From Kangiellaceae bacterium (GTDB lineage: Bacteria > Pseudomonadota > Gammaproteobacteria > Enterobacterales > Kangiellaceae), in assembly GCA_026196875.1 (NCBI GenBank), contig JAPHTP010000132.1:1-62636 (forward strand): a DNA stretch of 62,636 nt. The letters run 5' to 3'. The notes under the pieces were generated by a model. That model did not search any database and was not told where the DNA came from. It saw only the letters and a list, made by a program, of their open reading frames with translations. The translations under genes were made by a program, and so were the position numbers. Every line of letters begins with the position of its first letter. Positions within the stretch are counted from its first letter, which is position 1. Below are positions 17,516 to 27,478 of the stretch, one piece after another.

Positions 17516-18019
17516 CTAGTCTGAAGCGCTCTGATGGTCAAAACTTAACACTCGCTTAAGCTTCCATTTATCATCTTCTAGTATCCAAAGGTGGGTAAAC
17601 TTAGCGATCCCCGTTTTGTATAGTGGTTTGCCTTTTTCTTTAATATAAAACTCATGAATTCCGCGCTGAATCATCCCATAAAGGACACCGTCTTTTTTAA
17701 GGGAGAATAGTTCCATGGTATTTGGTACAAGTTTTCGGATCGGTTTATTGTTCATATTGGAACAGATATTCTGTTTTACGGATTTTAAAAAGCTGTCTCT
17801 GTGTTGCACACCGGCAACGTCGTGGTAAAACTCAAAATCCTCAGAAATAATAGGGTTGAGAGCTTCTAGGTGGCAGTTATTAAAGCTTTCTTCAAAAATA
17901 ATATTGTCAAGTTCTATAAACTTCGTCTTTAATTCGTTGTCTGTTTCGGATTTTGCATAAACTGTTAGGTTAAATATTGCAGTTATAAACAGGAGGAGGG
18001 TTGTTATTTTCTTCTTCAT
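17516..18019 (-). CDS. exported NTF2/SnoaL-like (DUF4440-type) protein
   Basis: A 167-aa protein. The start is the ATG at 18019, with AAGGA upstream and MKKKITTLLLFITAIFNLTVYA as signal peptide; the longer frame adds seven unlikely residues. The mature part has the cone-shaped NTF2-like pattern: an N-terminal helix (FIELDNIIFEESFNNCHLEAL), then FEFYHDVAGVQHRDSFLKSV, and closing strands with THLWILEDDKWKLKRVLSFDH. Such proteins bind small ligands or act as simple enzymes or immunity-like folds; no catalytic residues can be assigned. It appears monocistronic. Confidence 0.72.
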   Translation of the reverse strand: MKKKITTLLLFITAIFNLTVYAKSETDNELKTKFIELDNIIFEESFNNCHLEALNPIISEDFEFYHDVAGVQHRDSFLKSVKQNICSNMNNKPIRKLVPNTMELFSLKKDGVLYGMIQRGIHEFYIKEKGKPLYKTGIAKFTHLWILEDDKWKLKRVLSFDHQSASD

Positions 18020-18234
18020 TTCATATCCTTTTTGAGCCAAGTAGCCGAATTGATTTTAGGAACACACCAAGAATTATTAACAATATTTGTGCCAATGAAA
18101 AAGCTTGAAAATCCTTAATTTGTGACTTTATTGGCGGACACTTTTAGTCAAATAGGCTAATTAATAGTCTCGATTTTCAAAAAATCTAATTAGTGATAAC
18201 ACCCGCAACATAATTTCAAAAGGAAGTGAGCGCG

Positions 18235-20256
18235 ATGAGACCGTGGAGTAAAAGTTTAACAATAGGTATAAACTCTGTTTTTCTATTATCTGCCTTAGTA
18301 TTGCCTACAGAGATTTTTGGGCTGAATTCAACTGAATCTTCATCCGATAAGCTGGACAAAAATACGGCCATACTTGTGTTGGATGCATCTGGCAGTATGT
18401 GGGGACAAATTGACGGTAAAGCCAAGATCACAATTGCTCGAGAAGTAATATCCGAAATTGTGAAAGATTGGGAGCAAGGCTCTTCGCTTGGATTAATTGC
18501 CTATGGTCATAATAATAAAGGTGACTGCAATGATATTGAGTTACTACAGCGACCGGAAGTAATCGACAAAAGTACATTTCTTAAGAAAATTCACAAGCTC
18601 AACCCAAAAGGTAAAACGCCACTAACCGCAGCGGTTAAGCGAGCGGCTGAAGTCTTAAAGTACACTGAAGATAAGGCAACCGTTGTTTTAATCAGTGACG
18701 GAAAAGAAACTTGTAATCTCGATCCATGTGAAGCGGGGAGGGCATTACGAAAAGCGGGTATTGACTTTACTACCCATGTAATTAGTTTTGACGTACCAGA
18801 AACTGAAAGTGCCGGACTTCGGTGTTTGGCCCGTGAAACTGGTGGGCTATTTCTGGCTGCAGACAATGCTGATGAATTAAAGGACGCACTGAGTGAAACG
18901 AGTAAAATAGTTACTGACAAGGAAGAGTTAAAAATAACGGATGCTTCTGTTAATGTACCGAACAAAGTAATCGCAGGCTCCCAATTTGAAGCTGAATGGA
19001 AAGGACCCAAAAACAAGTACGATAAACTGATCATTAAATCGCCTGACGGGAAACGACTGTTTGATGCAACCTATATCGGCCGAGAAGACATAAGCTCCCC
19101 AAGTAAAATTACCGCACCGGAAACACCCGGTGAGTATTTTGTCCATTATTATCTAAGGGACAATCGTTCACTCGCAAAAACTAAATTAAAGGTAATCCCG
19201 GCTAAGGCGAGCATAAAAGCGGCAGCCAGTATTACCGCTGGTTCCGAGTTTGAAGTCGAATGGAGTGGGCCTAAAAATAAATTCGACGTGCTAGGGGTAT
19301 TTAAAGCAAACAGTAAAGACAGGCTTACTTACACTTACATATTTAGAGATGAAGATGAATCTCCCGCAAAGGTAAAAGCTCCCGAGCAACCTGGAGAATA
19401 TGAAGTTCGTTATTTCACCAATGGTAAAAACACCCTAGCTAAACAGGCAATTACTATTGTTCCTGCGCTGGCGAGCGTAAAGGCCCCTGGAAAAATTGTA
19501 GCTGGCTCCGCATTTGACGTTGAATGGTCTGGACCTAAAAATAAATTTGATGTCGTCGCCGTATTTAAACCAAATGCTCGAAATTATCTTAGTCATACCT
19601 ATATTTTTCGAGATAACGATGAATCGCCTGCTCGTGTGACGGCGCCGGAGCAGCCGGGAGATTATGAACTTAGGTATTATACAAACGGTAAGAAAACACT
19701 CGCTAAGCAGTTGATTAAGGTTATTCCGGCGACCGCTTCGGTAAGGGTACCTGAGCAAGTAATAGCCGGTGCTAAATTTGAAGTTGAATGGAGCGGACCA
19801 AAGAATAAATTCGATGTTGTTGCTGTATTTAAACCCAACGCACGCAAATATCTTAATCACACATATATTTTTCGTGAAAGGGATAAGTCTCCTGCATTTG
19901 TTAACGCACCAGAAACGCCTGGAACCTATGAAGTACGTTATTATACCAATGGAAAGAGAACCTTGGCCAAACAGAACTTTACTGTAATTCCTGCAACTGC
20001 AAGTGTTAGTGCACCCAGTCAAGTTAAGGCTGGGATGAAGTTTTCGGTAGAATGGCAAGGGCCAAAAAATAAGTTTGATGTTGTAACAGTGTTTTCAGAC
20101 GATGGTAAAAAGCAATTTGACAAAAAATATATTCGAGATAACTCGAAGTCTCCGATAAGTCTAAAAGCGCCTAAAGTGCCGGGCAAATATCAAGTTAGGT
20201 ATTTTACTAATGGGAAAAACACTCTGGCTAGTCAGAAGTTCGAGGTAGTAGAGTAA
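18235..20256 (+). CDS. secreted von Willebrand A protein with five 88-aa repeats
   Basis: The ATG at 18235 has AAGGAAG at good spacing; the in-frame GTG at 18226 overlaps that site. A signal peptide (to about EIFG) precedes a VWA domain (about 44-230) with an intact MIDAS motif DASGS at 50-54 and paired cysteines (CNLDPC). The C-terminal two-thirds is five tandem units of exactly 88 aa, each containing FxVEWSGPKNKFD, YIFRD, APExPGxYEVRYYTNGK and a closing VIPA. These look like beta-sandwich modules. A Ca/Mg-dependent adhesive or scaffold role outside the cytoplasm is inference. It stands alone between terminators. Confidence 0.88.
   Translation: MRPWSKSLTIGINSVFLLSALVLPTEIFGLNSTESSSDKLDKNTAILVLDASGSMWGQIDGKAKITIAREVISEIVKDWEQGSSLGLIAYGHNNKGDCNDIELLQRPEVIDKSTFLKKIHKLNPKGKTPLTAAVKRAAEVLKYTEDKATVVLISDGKETCNLDPCEAGRALRKAGIDFTTHVISFDVPETESAGLRCLARETGGLFLAADNADELKDALSETSKIVTDKEELKITDASVNVPNKVIAGSQFEAEWKGPKNKYDKLIIKSPDGKRLFDATYIGREDISSPSKITAPETPGEYFVHYYLRDNRSLAKTKLKVIPAKASIKAAASITAGSEFEVEWSGPKNKFDVLGVFKANSKDRLTYTYIFRDEDESPAKVKAPEQPGEYEVRYFTNGKNTLAKQAITIVPALASVKAPGKIVAGSAFDVEWSGPKNKFDVVAVFKPNARNYLSHTYIFRDNDESPARVTAPEQPGDYELRYYTNGKKTLAKQLIKVIPATASVRVPEQVIAGAKFEVEWSGPKNKFDVVAVFKPNARKYLNHTYIFRERDKSPAFVNAPETPGTYEVRYYTNGKRTLAKQNFTVIPATASVSAPSQVKAGMKFSVEWQGPKNKFDVVTVFSDDGKKQFDKKYIRDNSKSPISLKAPKVPGKYQVRYFTNGKNTLASQKFEVVE
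18943..20256 (+). repeat. five in-frame tandem 264-bp repeats
   Basis: Units begin at 18943, 19207, 19471, 19735 and 19999, each exactly 264 bp apart; the last is 255 bp before the stop. Units 3 and 4 are closest to each other in protein sequence; units 1 and 5 are the most diverged. Confidence 0.9.
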
Positions 20257-20271
20257 TTTATTTGTATAAAA

Positions 20272-20295
20272 AAATGCCGTGTTTCCACGGCATTT
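20272..20295. terminator. hairpin terminator, better on the minus strand
   Basis: AAATGCCGTG pairs perfectly with CACGGCATTT around TTTC. A run of A before it gives a T-run only for minus-strand transcripts; on the plus strand only TTT follows. It may serve as a bidirectional stop after the VWA gene. Confidence 0.55.
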
Positions 20296-20334
20296 AAGTA
20301 TGACTTTACAGTAAAGAACTCCCGTAAGAAGTTC

Positions 20335-20356
20335 TTGGGGATCAACGGATCCCCAA
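20335..20356. repeat. perfect 9-bp hairpin with tetraloop
   Basis: TTGGGGATC and GATCCCCAA flank AACG. Very stable; no T-run. An overlapping weaker hairpin (AAGAACT/AGTTCTT) lies just before it, so the two could be alternative structures. Confidence 0.5.
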
Positions 20357-20616
20357 TGTAAAGAGATTAACGAAATTGTTCTCACAATTAGAATAATTGG
20401 CAGAAAAATCTTATTCAGTGTGCAAGAACATAGAGTTTGATATACACCGAACAAGGTAGTTCAATAAAATTAGTCTACTTTACAAAACTTTACTTTATGT
20501 CAGTTTAAGAGAAGAAGGTTTAATCAGGGGCTTTTTATGAGAATAGCTCCTTTACTGTAACAAAATCATCCAAAAGCTATCCTATACTCAGATAACACTT
20601 TGATCGGATAAAGACT

Positions 20617-21837
20617 ATGGCTTCTCGACGCTCCAGAATAGAATTTGTAAGCAATGGGATCAAACTCGCGGGTTTGTTAGAAACACCGTCAAATGGTGCC
20701 GTTGCCTACGCCTTGTTTGCCCACTGTTTTACCTGCGGAAAAGACATTGCTGCGGCATCTAGGATTGCTCGAGCGTTAGTTGAGCGTGGCATCGCTGTGT
20801 TAAGATTTGATTTCACCGGACTTGGAAATAGCGACGGCGATTTTGCTAATACAAATTTTTCATCAAACATAGAAGATCTGCTCGCAGCAGCAGACTATCT
20901 GCGTGAGAACTATTTAGCCCCTCAAATTCTAATTGGTCATAGTCTGGGTGGTGCAGCTGTGCTTAATGCTGCTCAAAGAGTTGAAGAAAGCCTCGCTGTA
21001 GTCACGATTGGCGCACCAGCCGATGCAACTCATGTGTCCAGGCAGTTTGAGTGTGACGTTGCTGAAATTGTGAAGAAAGGTAAGGCATCCGTAAGTTTAG
21101 CAGGGCGTCCTTTTACGATTAAAAAACAGTTCTTGGATGATATTGCCAAGTCAAACACTGAGCAGATAGGTCAACTAAAGAAAGCACTGTTGGTAATGCA
21201 TTCGCCTTTAGATTCTGTGGTATCAATCGAGCAGGCTGAAAAGATTTATGTTGCTGCAAAGCATCCGAAGAGCTTTATTAGTCTTGATAAAGCAGATCAC
21301 TTAGTTTCAAACAAAGATGATGCTGAGTACATTGCCGAGAGTATTGCTGCTTGGGTAACCCATTACTTACCTGGTTATCAGGTATTAAGAAAGAAAACTA
21401 CCGGAGCGGATAAAGGTAAGGTTATCGTTAATGAAAGAAATAAAGAGTTTACTCGTGAAGTTCTGAGTGATTCCCATTTCTGGTTAGCTGATGAACCCGT
21501 AAATTTCGGCGGCGCGAACTTAGGTCCCGATCCTTACGAGCATTTATTAGCGGCTCTGGGTACATGCACCTCTATGACGGTTCGAATGTATGCCAATCGT
21601 AAGGGCTGGCCTTTAGAGAGTGTGTCGGTAGAGCTTTCCCATGAAAGAAAACATGGGGAGGATTGTGAAGAATGCGAGACACCAAATCAGAAAATTGAAG
21701 TGCTTTCGAGGGAACTGTCTTTTACTGGAGGACTTTCTAAAGAACAAACCCAAAGACTAATTGAAATTGCGGACAAATGTCCGGTCCATAAAACGTTGGA
21801 AGGGGAGCTCAGGATATCCACTCACTTAAAAGAATGA
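20617..21837 (+). CDS. alpha/beta hydrolase-OsmC fusion protein
   Basis: A 406-aa fusion of two domains. Residues 1 to about 260 form a serine hydrolase with HCFTCGKD (oxyanion region), nucleophile elbow GHSLGG, and a late acid/base pair ending in [11 protein letters not shown]. Residues about 275-406 are an OsmC/Ohr-like domain with redox cysteines at about 315 (LGTCTSMT) and 388 (CPVHKTLEG), which reduce organic hydroperoxides in this family. The same fusion is known widely, annotated as bifunctional alpha/beta hydrolase/OsmC protein. The hydrolase substrate is unknown. The gene is alone on its transcript. Confidence 0.92.
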   Translation: MASRRSRIEFVSNGIKLAGLLETPSNGAVAYALFAHCFTCGKDIAAASRIARALVERGIAVLRFDFTGLGNSDGDFANTNFSSNIEDLLAAADYLRENYLAPQILIGHSLGGAAVLNAAQRVEESLAVVTIGAPADATHVSRQFECDVAEIVKKGKASVSLAGRPFTIKKQFLDDIAKSNTEQIGQLKKALLVMHSPLDSVVSIEQAEKIYVAAKHPKSFISLDKADHLVSNKDDAEYIAESIAAWVTHYLPGYQVLRKKTTGADKGKVIVNERNKEFTREVLSDSHFWLADEPVNFGGANLGPDPYEHLLAALGTCTSMTVRMYANRKGWPLESVSVELSHERKHGEDCEECETPNQKIEVLSRELSFTGGLSKEQTQRLIEIADKCPVHKTLEGELRISTHLKE

Positions 21838-21964
21838 GGTGTATGAACTTAACTTCTTAGCTTGAGGGCGTAATTTCCATTCAGCTCCGATTAAGTTTGA
21901 TTTGACGATACTTTGATAATTCTGTATCTGTCGGTGAATAAAACTACGATAATGAGGGACTTAC

Positions 21965-23182
21965 GTGAGATTCCATAAACTTCGTATTGTGGTGATAATT
22001 CTGACTTCGATACTACTCTCAGTAAAAACTTCTTTTGCTCTTAATAATTTGGAAGTCTTTAAGACTAAGTCGACGGTAGATGGCACTCAATATTCCCAAG
22101 TAATACCTATTGAGCTCCGCGGTAATAAAATCTTCTTACACGCCTCAATTAATAACAAATCCTTTGAGTTTATTTTTGATACGGGTTCTCCAACCGTTAT
22201 CACGAAACGAGTCGCGAATGAGTTAGGTTTAAAAATAGCCGGTAAAAATGTTGGAAAAGATGCTAATGGAAATGCAGTTGAAATGGATTTGGCTATTGTG
22301 GAAAAACTCTCATTAGGAGAAGTTAACTTTAGGAATGTCCCTGTGTTTATTTTTGATTATACGGGTTTGCCGATGGCCAGTTGTTATTTTGATGGAGGAG
22401 TCATTGGATCTGAAATCCTGCCTTTAGCCAAGTGGCAAATTGACTTTGATCGAAAGCAACTTGTAATTACAGATGAACTAAATAGTCTCAAGCATCTTAA
22501 AGGTGCAAAGACGGCAGAGTTAAAGTCTTTTGGTTACCCACATGCCCCTATATTGGTTCACAAGCTAAACGGCGAGTTTACTGACCACGCAATGTTTGAT
22601 ACAGGGAACTCAGAACTTATTCAACTTAATAAATTGGCATATGAGGAACTCAAAAAGCGCGGGTTACTTAAGAAAGATGCAAATCAGGCTTTTGGCTCTT
22701 TTGGTGAGTCAGCCGGCGGTTTAGGTCAAATGACCAATTATTCTCAGTTTGAATTGGACGAGCTGACTATTGGTAGTTTGGGTTTGAACAATGTGGATGT
22801 TTGGACTCGACCTATTGTCCCAACCTTGATAGGTGCGAAAATTCTAGAGTCCCATATTGTCACATTAGATTTTTCAGGCAGTCAGATCTTCTTTTATCCA
22901 TTTACTAAGCCTAATTTAAAGGAGCGCACATTTGGATTTAGAAGTTATTTTGAAGATGGGGTATTTCGTATTGGATTCTTGTCACAAAACTCTCAGCTCG
23001 CCAAAGCCGGAGTTAAAGTAGGCGATCAAGTTCTAAGAATAAACAATCATAAGCTAGGAGATGTTTCTCAAGACAAACTTTGTTCGGTTATTGAGAGTAT
23101 TAATGCCGCAACTCAGGCTGACAATATTAACATGACCGTCTTACATAAAGGAGAACATAAGCATTTTGTTTTGACTAAGTAA
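21965..23182 (+). CDS. exported retropepsin-like aspartic protease with PDZ domain
   Basis: The start is a GTG with GAGGGA 6 nt upstream. A signal peptide ends near KTSFA. Two copies of the aspartic protease half-site appear: FIFDTGSPTVI (Asp72) and MFDTGNSELIQL (Asp212), so one chain carries both halves. The C-terminal 70 residues form a PDZ domain (about 335-400, QLAKAGVKVGDQVLRINNHK), which usually binds the C-terminal ends of substrates. The expected location is the periplasm, in line with peptidoglycan- or protein-quality-linked relatives. Substrate unknown. Confidence 0.88.
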   Translation: MRFHKLRIVVIILTSILLSVKTSFALNNLEVFKTKSTVDGTQYSQVIPIELRGNKIFLHASINNKSFEFIFDTGSPTVITKRVANELGLKIAGKNVGKDANGNAVEMDLAIVEKLSLGEVNFRNVPVFIFDYTGLPMASCYFDGGVIGSEILPLAKWQIDFDRKQLVITDELNSLKHLKGAKTAELKSFGYPHAPILVHKLNGEFTDHAMFDTGNSELIQLNKLAYEELKKRGLLKKDANQAFGSFGESAGGLGQMTNYSQFELDELTIGSLGLNNVDVWTRPIVPTLIGAKILESHIVTLDFSGSQIFFYPFTKPNLKERTFGFRSYFEDGVFRIGFLSQNSQLAKAGVKVGDQVLRINNHKLGDVSQDKLCSVIESINAATQADNINMTVLHKGEHKHFVLTK

Positions 23183-23266
23183 GCGGCATTCTATATTTTT
23201 GACTTGGCTATCGAAAACAAACTCCAGGAATACCGCATTTACAAGATCCTATTAATATTATTAAGG

Positions 23267-26200
23267 TCACTTATCTTTCATCAGGCTAACTAATAGTGCA
23301 GGCAAAAAGCTTAAAGTTAGTAGAGTAGAGAATAATATACCTGTCAACACGATAATCCCGACACCTCGATATAATTCAGTTCCTTCTCCTGGAATAAATA
23401 CCAAAGGTGCCAATCCAAAAATGGTAGTTGCTGTTGACATCAGTATTGGCATCAGTCGCTTATTGACAGCATGTTTAACCGCGTCAACAACTTGAGTTCC
23501 TTGTTGCTGTAAATACTTTCTGGTTTCATCGACAATTAAAATTGGATTGTTTACCACTGTACCTAACAAAATTAAAAAGCCTAGCATGGTAATCATATCA
23601 AAAGGCTGATGGAAGCCATGTAAACCTATACTCGCCAGTAAGCTATTTATGCCGTTTACGGTAATTAGGCCAAGCAAGCCTCCGGCCATTCCTAATGGCA
23701 CTGTTGCTAAAATAAATAAAGGATAACGCCAGTGAACGAATATTGCGACGAGAAGCAGGTAGCTCAAGACAATGGAGATCAAAAAATTTGAAGATAGAGA
23801 GGCTTTGGTGGATTCAAGTTGGTCAGCTGCGCCGCTGATATTTACGAATATTCCCTGTGCAATTTTTCCCTGTTGCCACAAGGAAGGCAGCATTTGATTC
23901 CTCACAATTTGTTCAGCTGTTTCAAGCGCGACCTTTCTGGGAGGGATAATATATACAGTAACTGTCCGATTGCCATCCACTCGTCTTATGCTATTGCTTC
24001 CCTTTGTAACTGCCAGATCTGTCAAAGCGTTTAGCGGCATGACTTTACCTGCTGGCGTAATTATAGGGGAGTTAGCAAGCTGTTCGATGTTTTGTTGGTT
24101 GCCAGCGCTACTAAACAGGAAAATGTCAATCTTATCATCTTCCAAAATAAATTCGTCTACATAAGCACCATCACTTAACGCCGATACCGCGTAACCCAAT
24201 TCATTACTCGTTAGCCCTAGTTCAGCGATACGATCCCAGCGAGGCGTAATTTCAATCATGGGTTGATTCAAACTCAAAGAGCGAGGATCTGAGTTGATTT
24301 GTGGGTTTTCGAAGGCTGATTCGGCTGCCTTATAGATTGCCTCGGCCGCCTGATAAAGTTCTTTTATTCTTGGCCCGGAGATATCTACGGCAACGGCTCG
24401 AGTACCGCCGTCGTTGCTGGAAATTATTGACCCTCTTGAAGAGAACGCGCGCATACCGTCATAGCTTTTAAACTTTTTGGTAATTGCATCCATCATCGCT
24501 TGGATGTTGGTATGGTCAACTGGTGCGCTCAATACCCAAATTCGACCTATGCTCACTCGCAAACTGTAATAAGCAAGCGGCGGCATATCATTTTTACCAT
24601 TGACGAAGTCTGAATCTGACGTATTAACGTGTCTGTCAAAATATTCTCTTAGTTCGTCACCGATCGTTTTCATTTGTGAAAGGTTATAGCTGGGAGGTGC
24701 AATCATCATCGAAAAAGCTTTTGGCTCTTCACCTTCCGGTAAATATTCTGCCGCCGGCATTAAAGAGTAAGCCGCGCCTATGACTACCAAAACTATCGCT
24801 AATACGGAGCTTCGTGCAACTCGCTTGCTTTGGATAAAAAAGCTAACAAAGGTGAGCCACTTATTGGAGAGTTGGATTTGCTGTTTTTCGTTAATCGCAT
24901 CTTTTTTACTCACGTTTGCCAAAGCTACAGGCACCACGAATATTGCTACGAGCATTGAGGTAATAATCGCGGCGGAAATAGCGATTGCAATGTCAGAGTA
25001 AAGTTGGCCTGCTTCCTGTTGGACAAAAAGAATTGGTGCAAAAACTAACACTGTAGTGGTGGTTGAAGCGAGAACTGCGGGCCAGACTTCTTGTACTCCA
25101 CTCACCGCCGCTCGTAATCGACTTATACCTTTCTTTTTGGCTTGCATAATACTTTCTAAAACGACAATCGAATTATCTACTGTCATGCCTATTGCGAACG
25201 CTACACCGGCTAGTGAAATGACGTTAATAGTACGGTTGAATAACAATAATCCTAAAAATGCAGCAATAGTACATAAGGGGATCCCGAGAACACCTATGAT
25301 TGTTGCCTGGGTTGAACGCAGAAATATGTACATAACCAGCGTTGCTAAAATTGCACCTAACGCTAAGTTAAACCACACATTTTTTAATGAACTCTGGACG
25401 TATTTGACATCGTCACTGGTGAGTTTTAATTCGAGCCCATTGTGTTGTAGCAAATCCTTATTTATCTGTTCGACAACGTCCAACATTTTTGACTTAATGT
25501 CGACCACGTTCGATCCTGACTCTCGTCGAACCGACATGCTTAAGGTTCGCTCACCATTAAAATAGGAAATTGAGCGTGTTTCAAAGTGATCCAGACTTAT
25601 CGTTGCAACATCACCTAAATAAATGTTGGCATTTGCTTCTCGGGAAATAATCAGCGATTCTAGTTCATCCACCTGCTTGAATCTGCCAATCATTCTGATC
25701 AAGTATCGTTCCTTTCCGCTTTCAATATCACCGGCAGAAGCATCTTTATTACGCTGCCGAATTGCATTGCGTACCTGTGCCAGGCTGATACCTCTCTGCG
25801 CAATCCGCGACGGGTCGATCTTTATCTGAATTTGGCGAGCAGCACCGCCGCCTAATCTAACTTCTGATACTCCTGGCACCGTTTCCATTCGAGGACGTAC
25901 GTAGTCCTCGGCATAATCTCTGATTAAGTCCATATCCAGTTCAAGCGGGTTTCCTTCTTGAGGTCGTAAGGTAAAGTACATAAATGCGTTGCTAGAGAAT
26001 GAACTGGCAAAAATTCGCGGCTGATCAACATTCTCTGGATAAGATGGAACTTGGCTCAGCGCATTATTAACGCTTAACAGTGCATCGCTAACATCAACGC
26101 CAAAAGGAAATTCGAGCTCTATTGATGCCGATCCCATTTCGGCGTAAGAGGTCATTCGTTTTAAGTTAGGAAGACTACGTAGATACCTTTCTTGCTCAAT

Positions 26201-26386
26201 CAGAATTTCTTTTTCCACATCTTGCGGGGTTGCTCCCGACCAACCCGTCGCCACTCTGATCGTACGAACCTCAAGATCCGGAATCATTTGGACGGGAATT
26301 TTTAATGCGCCGACAACACCAAGAATAGTTACGATAAAGACAACAACTGCGACCAGGGTGCCGTGTTTAACTGCAGAATGAAACAC
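23267..26386 (-). CDS. RND efflux transporter, inner-membrane permease
   Basis: AcrB-type proton-driven exporter of 1039 aa, full length. The N-terminal helix is followed by the porter start MIPDLEVRTIRVATGWSGATPQDVEKEI (two parts), and a second porter region follows the seventh helix. The proton-relay helix 4 reads GMTVDNSIVVLE: the first relay Asp is kept and the second position of AcrB (DD) is Asn. The start is GTG overlapping the adaptor stop by one base (TAGTG), showing tight translational coupling. The drug or metabolite carried cannot be told. No outer-membrane channel gene is adjacent, so a TolC-like channel from elsewhere would be used. Confidence 0.93.
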   Translation of the reverse strand: MFHSAVKHGTLVAVVVFIVTILGVVGALKIPVQMIPDLEVRTIRVATGWSGATPQDVEKEILIEQERYLRSLPNLKRMTSYAEMGSASIELEFPFGVDVSDALLSVNNALSQVPSYPENVDQPRIFASSFSSNAFMYFTLRPQEGNPLELDMDLIRDYAEDYVRPRMETVPGVSEVRLGGGAARQIQIKIDPSRIAQRGISLAQVRNAIRQRNKDASAGDIESGKERYLIRMIGRFKQVDELESLIISREANANIYLGDVATISLDHFETRSISYFNGERTLSMSVRRESGSNVVDIKSKMLDVVEQINKDLLQHNGLELKLTSDDVKYVQSSLKNVWFNLALGAILATLVMYIFLRSTQATIIGVLGIPLCTIAAFLGLLLFNRTINVISLAGVAFAIGMTVDNSIVVLESIMQAKKKGISRLRAAVSGVQEVWPAVLASTTTTVLVFAPILFVQQEAGQLYSDIAIAISAAIITSMLVAIFVVPVALANVSKKDAINEKQQIQLSNKWLTFVSFFIQSKRVARSSVLAIVLVVIGAAYSLMPAAEYLPEGEEPKAFSMMIAPPSYNLSQMKTIGDELREYFDRHVNTSDSDFVNGKNDMPPLAYYSLRVSIGRIWVLSAPVDHTNIQAMMDAITKKFKSYDGMRAFSSRGSIISSNDGGTRAVAVDISGPRIKELYQAAEAIYKAAESAFENPQINSDPRSLSLNQPMIEITPRWDRIAELGLTSNELGYAVSALSDGAYVDEFILEDDKIDIFLFSSAGNQQNIEQLANSPIITPAGKVMPLNALTDLAVTKGSNSIRRVDGNRTVTVYIIPPRKVALETAEQIVRNQMLPSLWQQGKIAQGIFVNISGAADQLESTKASLSSNFLISIVLSYLLLVAIFVHWRYPLFILATVPLGMAGGLLGLITVNGINSLLASIGLHGFHQPFDMITMLGFLILLGTVVNNPILIVDETRKYLQQQGTQVVDAVKHAVNKRLMPILMSTATTIFGLAPLVFIPGEGTELYRGVGIIVLTGILFSTLLTLSFLPALLVSLMKDK

Positions 26387-27471
26387 TAGAGATTTCCTTT
26401 ATTTCTGACGGTTTTGACTGTTTGATTATCCTTTAATAATTCTGTTCCTGAAATTACTACAGCTGAGCCGTTTGGTAGGCCAATAACTGCCACCTTATCT
26501 AGTTCACTTTTAACAAGGGTTATTTTGTGTCTTTTGACTTTATTTGCCTTGACGGTAAACACGCTATTGCCGCCATCGGGATGGCGCTTTAACGCAGATT
26601 TAGGTAGCCAGGTGAGTTGTGCACTCTGGCTTGACAGATTGAATTTTGCTCTAGCCGACATGCCTGGAATAAGATTGGTATTGTCAGGTAAGTCGATTCT
26701 AATTTGAACTGTGCGACTAACTGGCTCTGACACTGCAACTATGCTGGATAGTTTCAGCCGATATTGTCGTTCGGGCAATACATCGGGAATAACTAATACT
26801 TCCGCGTCTTGCGTTTGTGAAACAATACTTATGTGCTCTTGAGGCAAATCAACGACTAAACGAAGTGATTTGCTAGAAACTAACTGAAAAATCTGACTTT
26901 GCTGTCCGATCCATTCTCCTACATCGACGTTGCGTTTTGCTATTACTCCTCCAAATGGTGCAGATAAAGTATGGCGTTTAACAATCTCAGACTGTAGCGC
27001 GACTTGCGCTTTAGTACTCGATAAAGCTGCATTAGCGCTGGCAAGAGCTGCTTTACGTTCAGATAATAAACTATCTGAAACTACTTTTCTTTTAGCTAAG
27101 GAGACTACTTCGTTATATTGTCGGAGGGCTTCTGCTTGGCGAACTTGTGCAGATAGGTGGTCGGCCTCGACCTGAGACAGACGCAATTTAGTAAGTGTGT
27201 CATCCAACGACAGAAGTTTTTGGCCTGATTCAACTTTATCACCCGCTTCGACGTATATTGATTTTACCAAGCCGGCTTCTAATGATGAGAGTTGGGCATC
27301 TTGTTCGGCAACGATCGTGCCACTCAAATTAATAGTCGGTTTATGTGCATCCTGCTGCGGGTAGATAATTTCAACCTCAACTTCTGCCTCTGCTTCTAAC
27401 GAATCAGCCGATTGGGCCATAGGCGCACTAGCTAGGAATAGGCTAAAAACAGAACCAATAACTTTTCTCAT
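26386..27471 (-). CDS. RND efflux periplasmic adaptor (membrane-fusion protein)
   Basis: A 361-aa adaptor linking the RND pump to an outer-membrane channel. Signal peptide to about APMAQSA. Lipoyl/barrel-sandwich halves are GTIVAEQDAQLSSLEAGLVK and LSAPFGGVIAKRNVDVGEW, separated by a coiled-coil hairpin (about 85-160). Then come the beta-barrel and membrane-proximal domains (SRTVQIRIDLPDNTNLIPGM). GAGG precedes the ATG. The first gene of a two-gene operon, with a Fur-type box ending 8 nt upstream of the start. Confidence 0.92.
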   Translation of the reverse strand: MRKVIGSVFSLFLASAPMAQSADSLEAEAEVEVEIIYPQQDAHKPTINLSGTIVAEQDAQLSSLEAGLVKSIYVEAGDKVESGQKLLSLDDTLTKLRLSQVEADHLSAQVRQAEALRQYNEVVSLAKRKVVSDSLLSERKAALASANAALSSTKAQVALQSEIVKRHTLSAPFGGVIAKRNVDVGEWIGQQSQIFQLVSSKSLRLVVDLPQEHISIVSQTQDAEVLVIPDVLPERQYRLKLSSIVAVSEPVSRTVQIRIDLPDNTNLIPGMSARAKFNLSSQSAQLTWLPKSALKRHPDGGNSVFTVKANKVKRHKITLVKSELDKVAVIGLPNGSAVVISGTELLKDNQTVKTVRNKGNL

Positions 27472-27478
27472 GAATGCC

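Larger units (their letters stand above)
20257..20616. other. intergenic region with three hairpins
   Basis: No gene seen. It holds the terminator at 20272-20295, the pair AAGAACT/AGTTCTT (about 20314-20336) and the pair TTGGGGATC/GATCCCCAA (20335-20356). A -10-like TATACT lies about 30 bp before the next gene. Confidence 0.5.
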
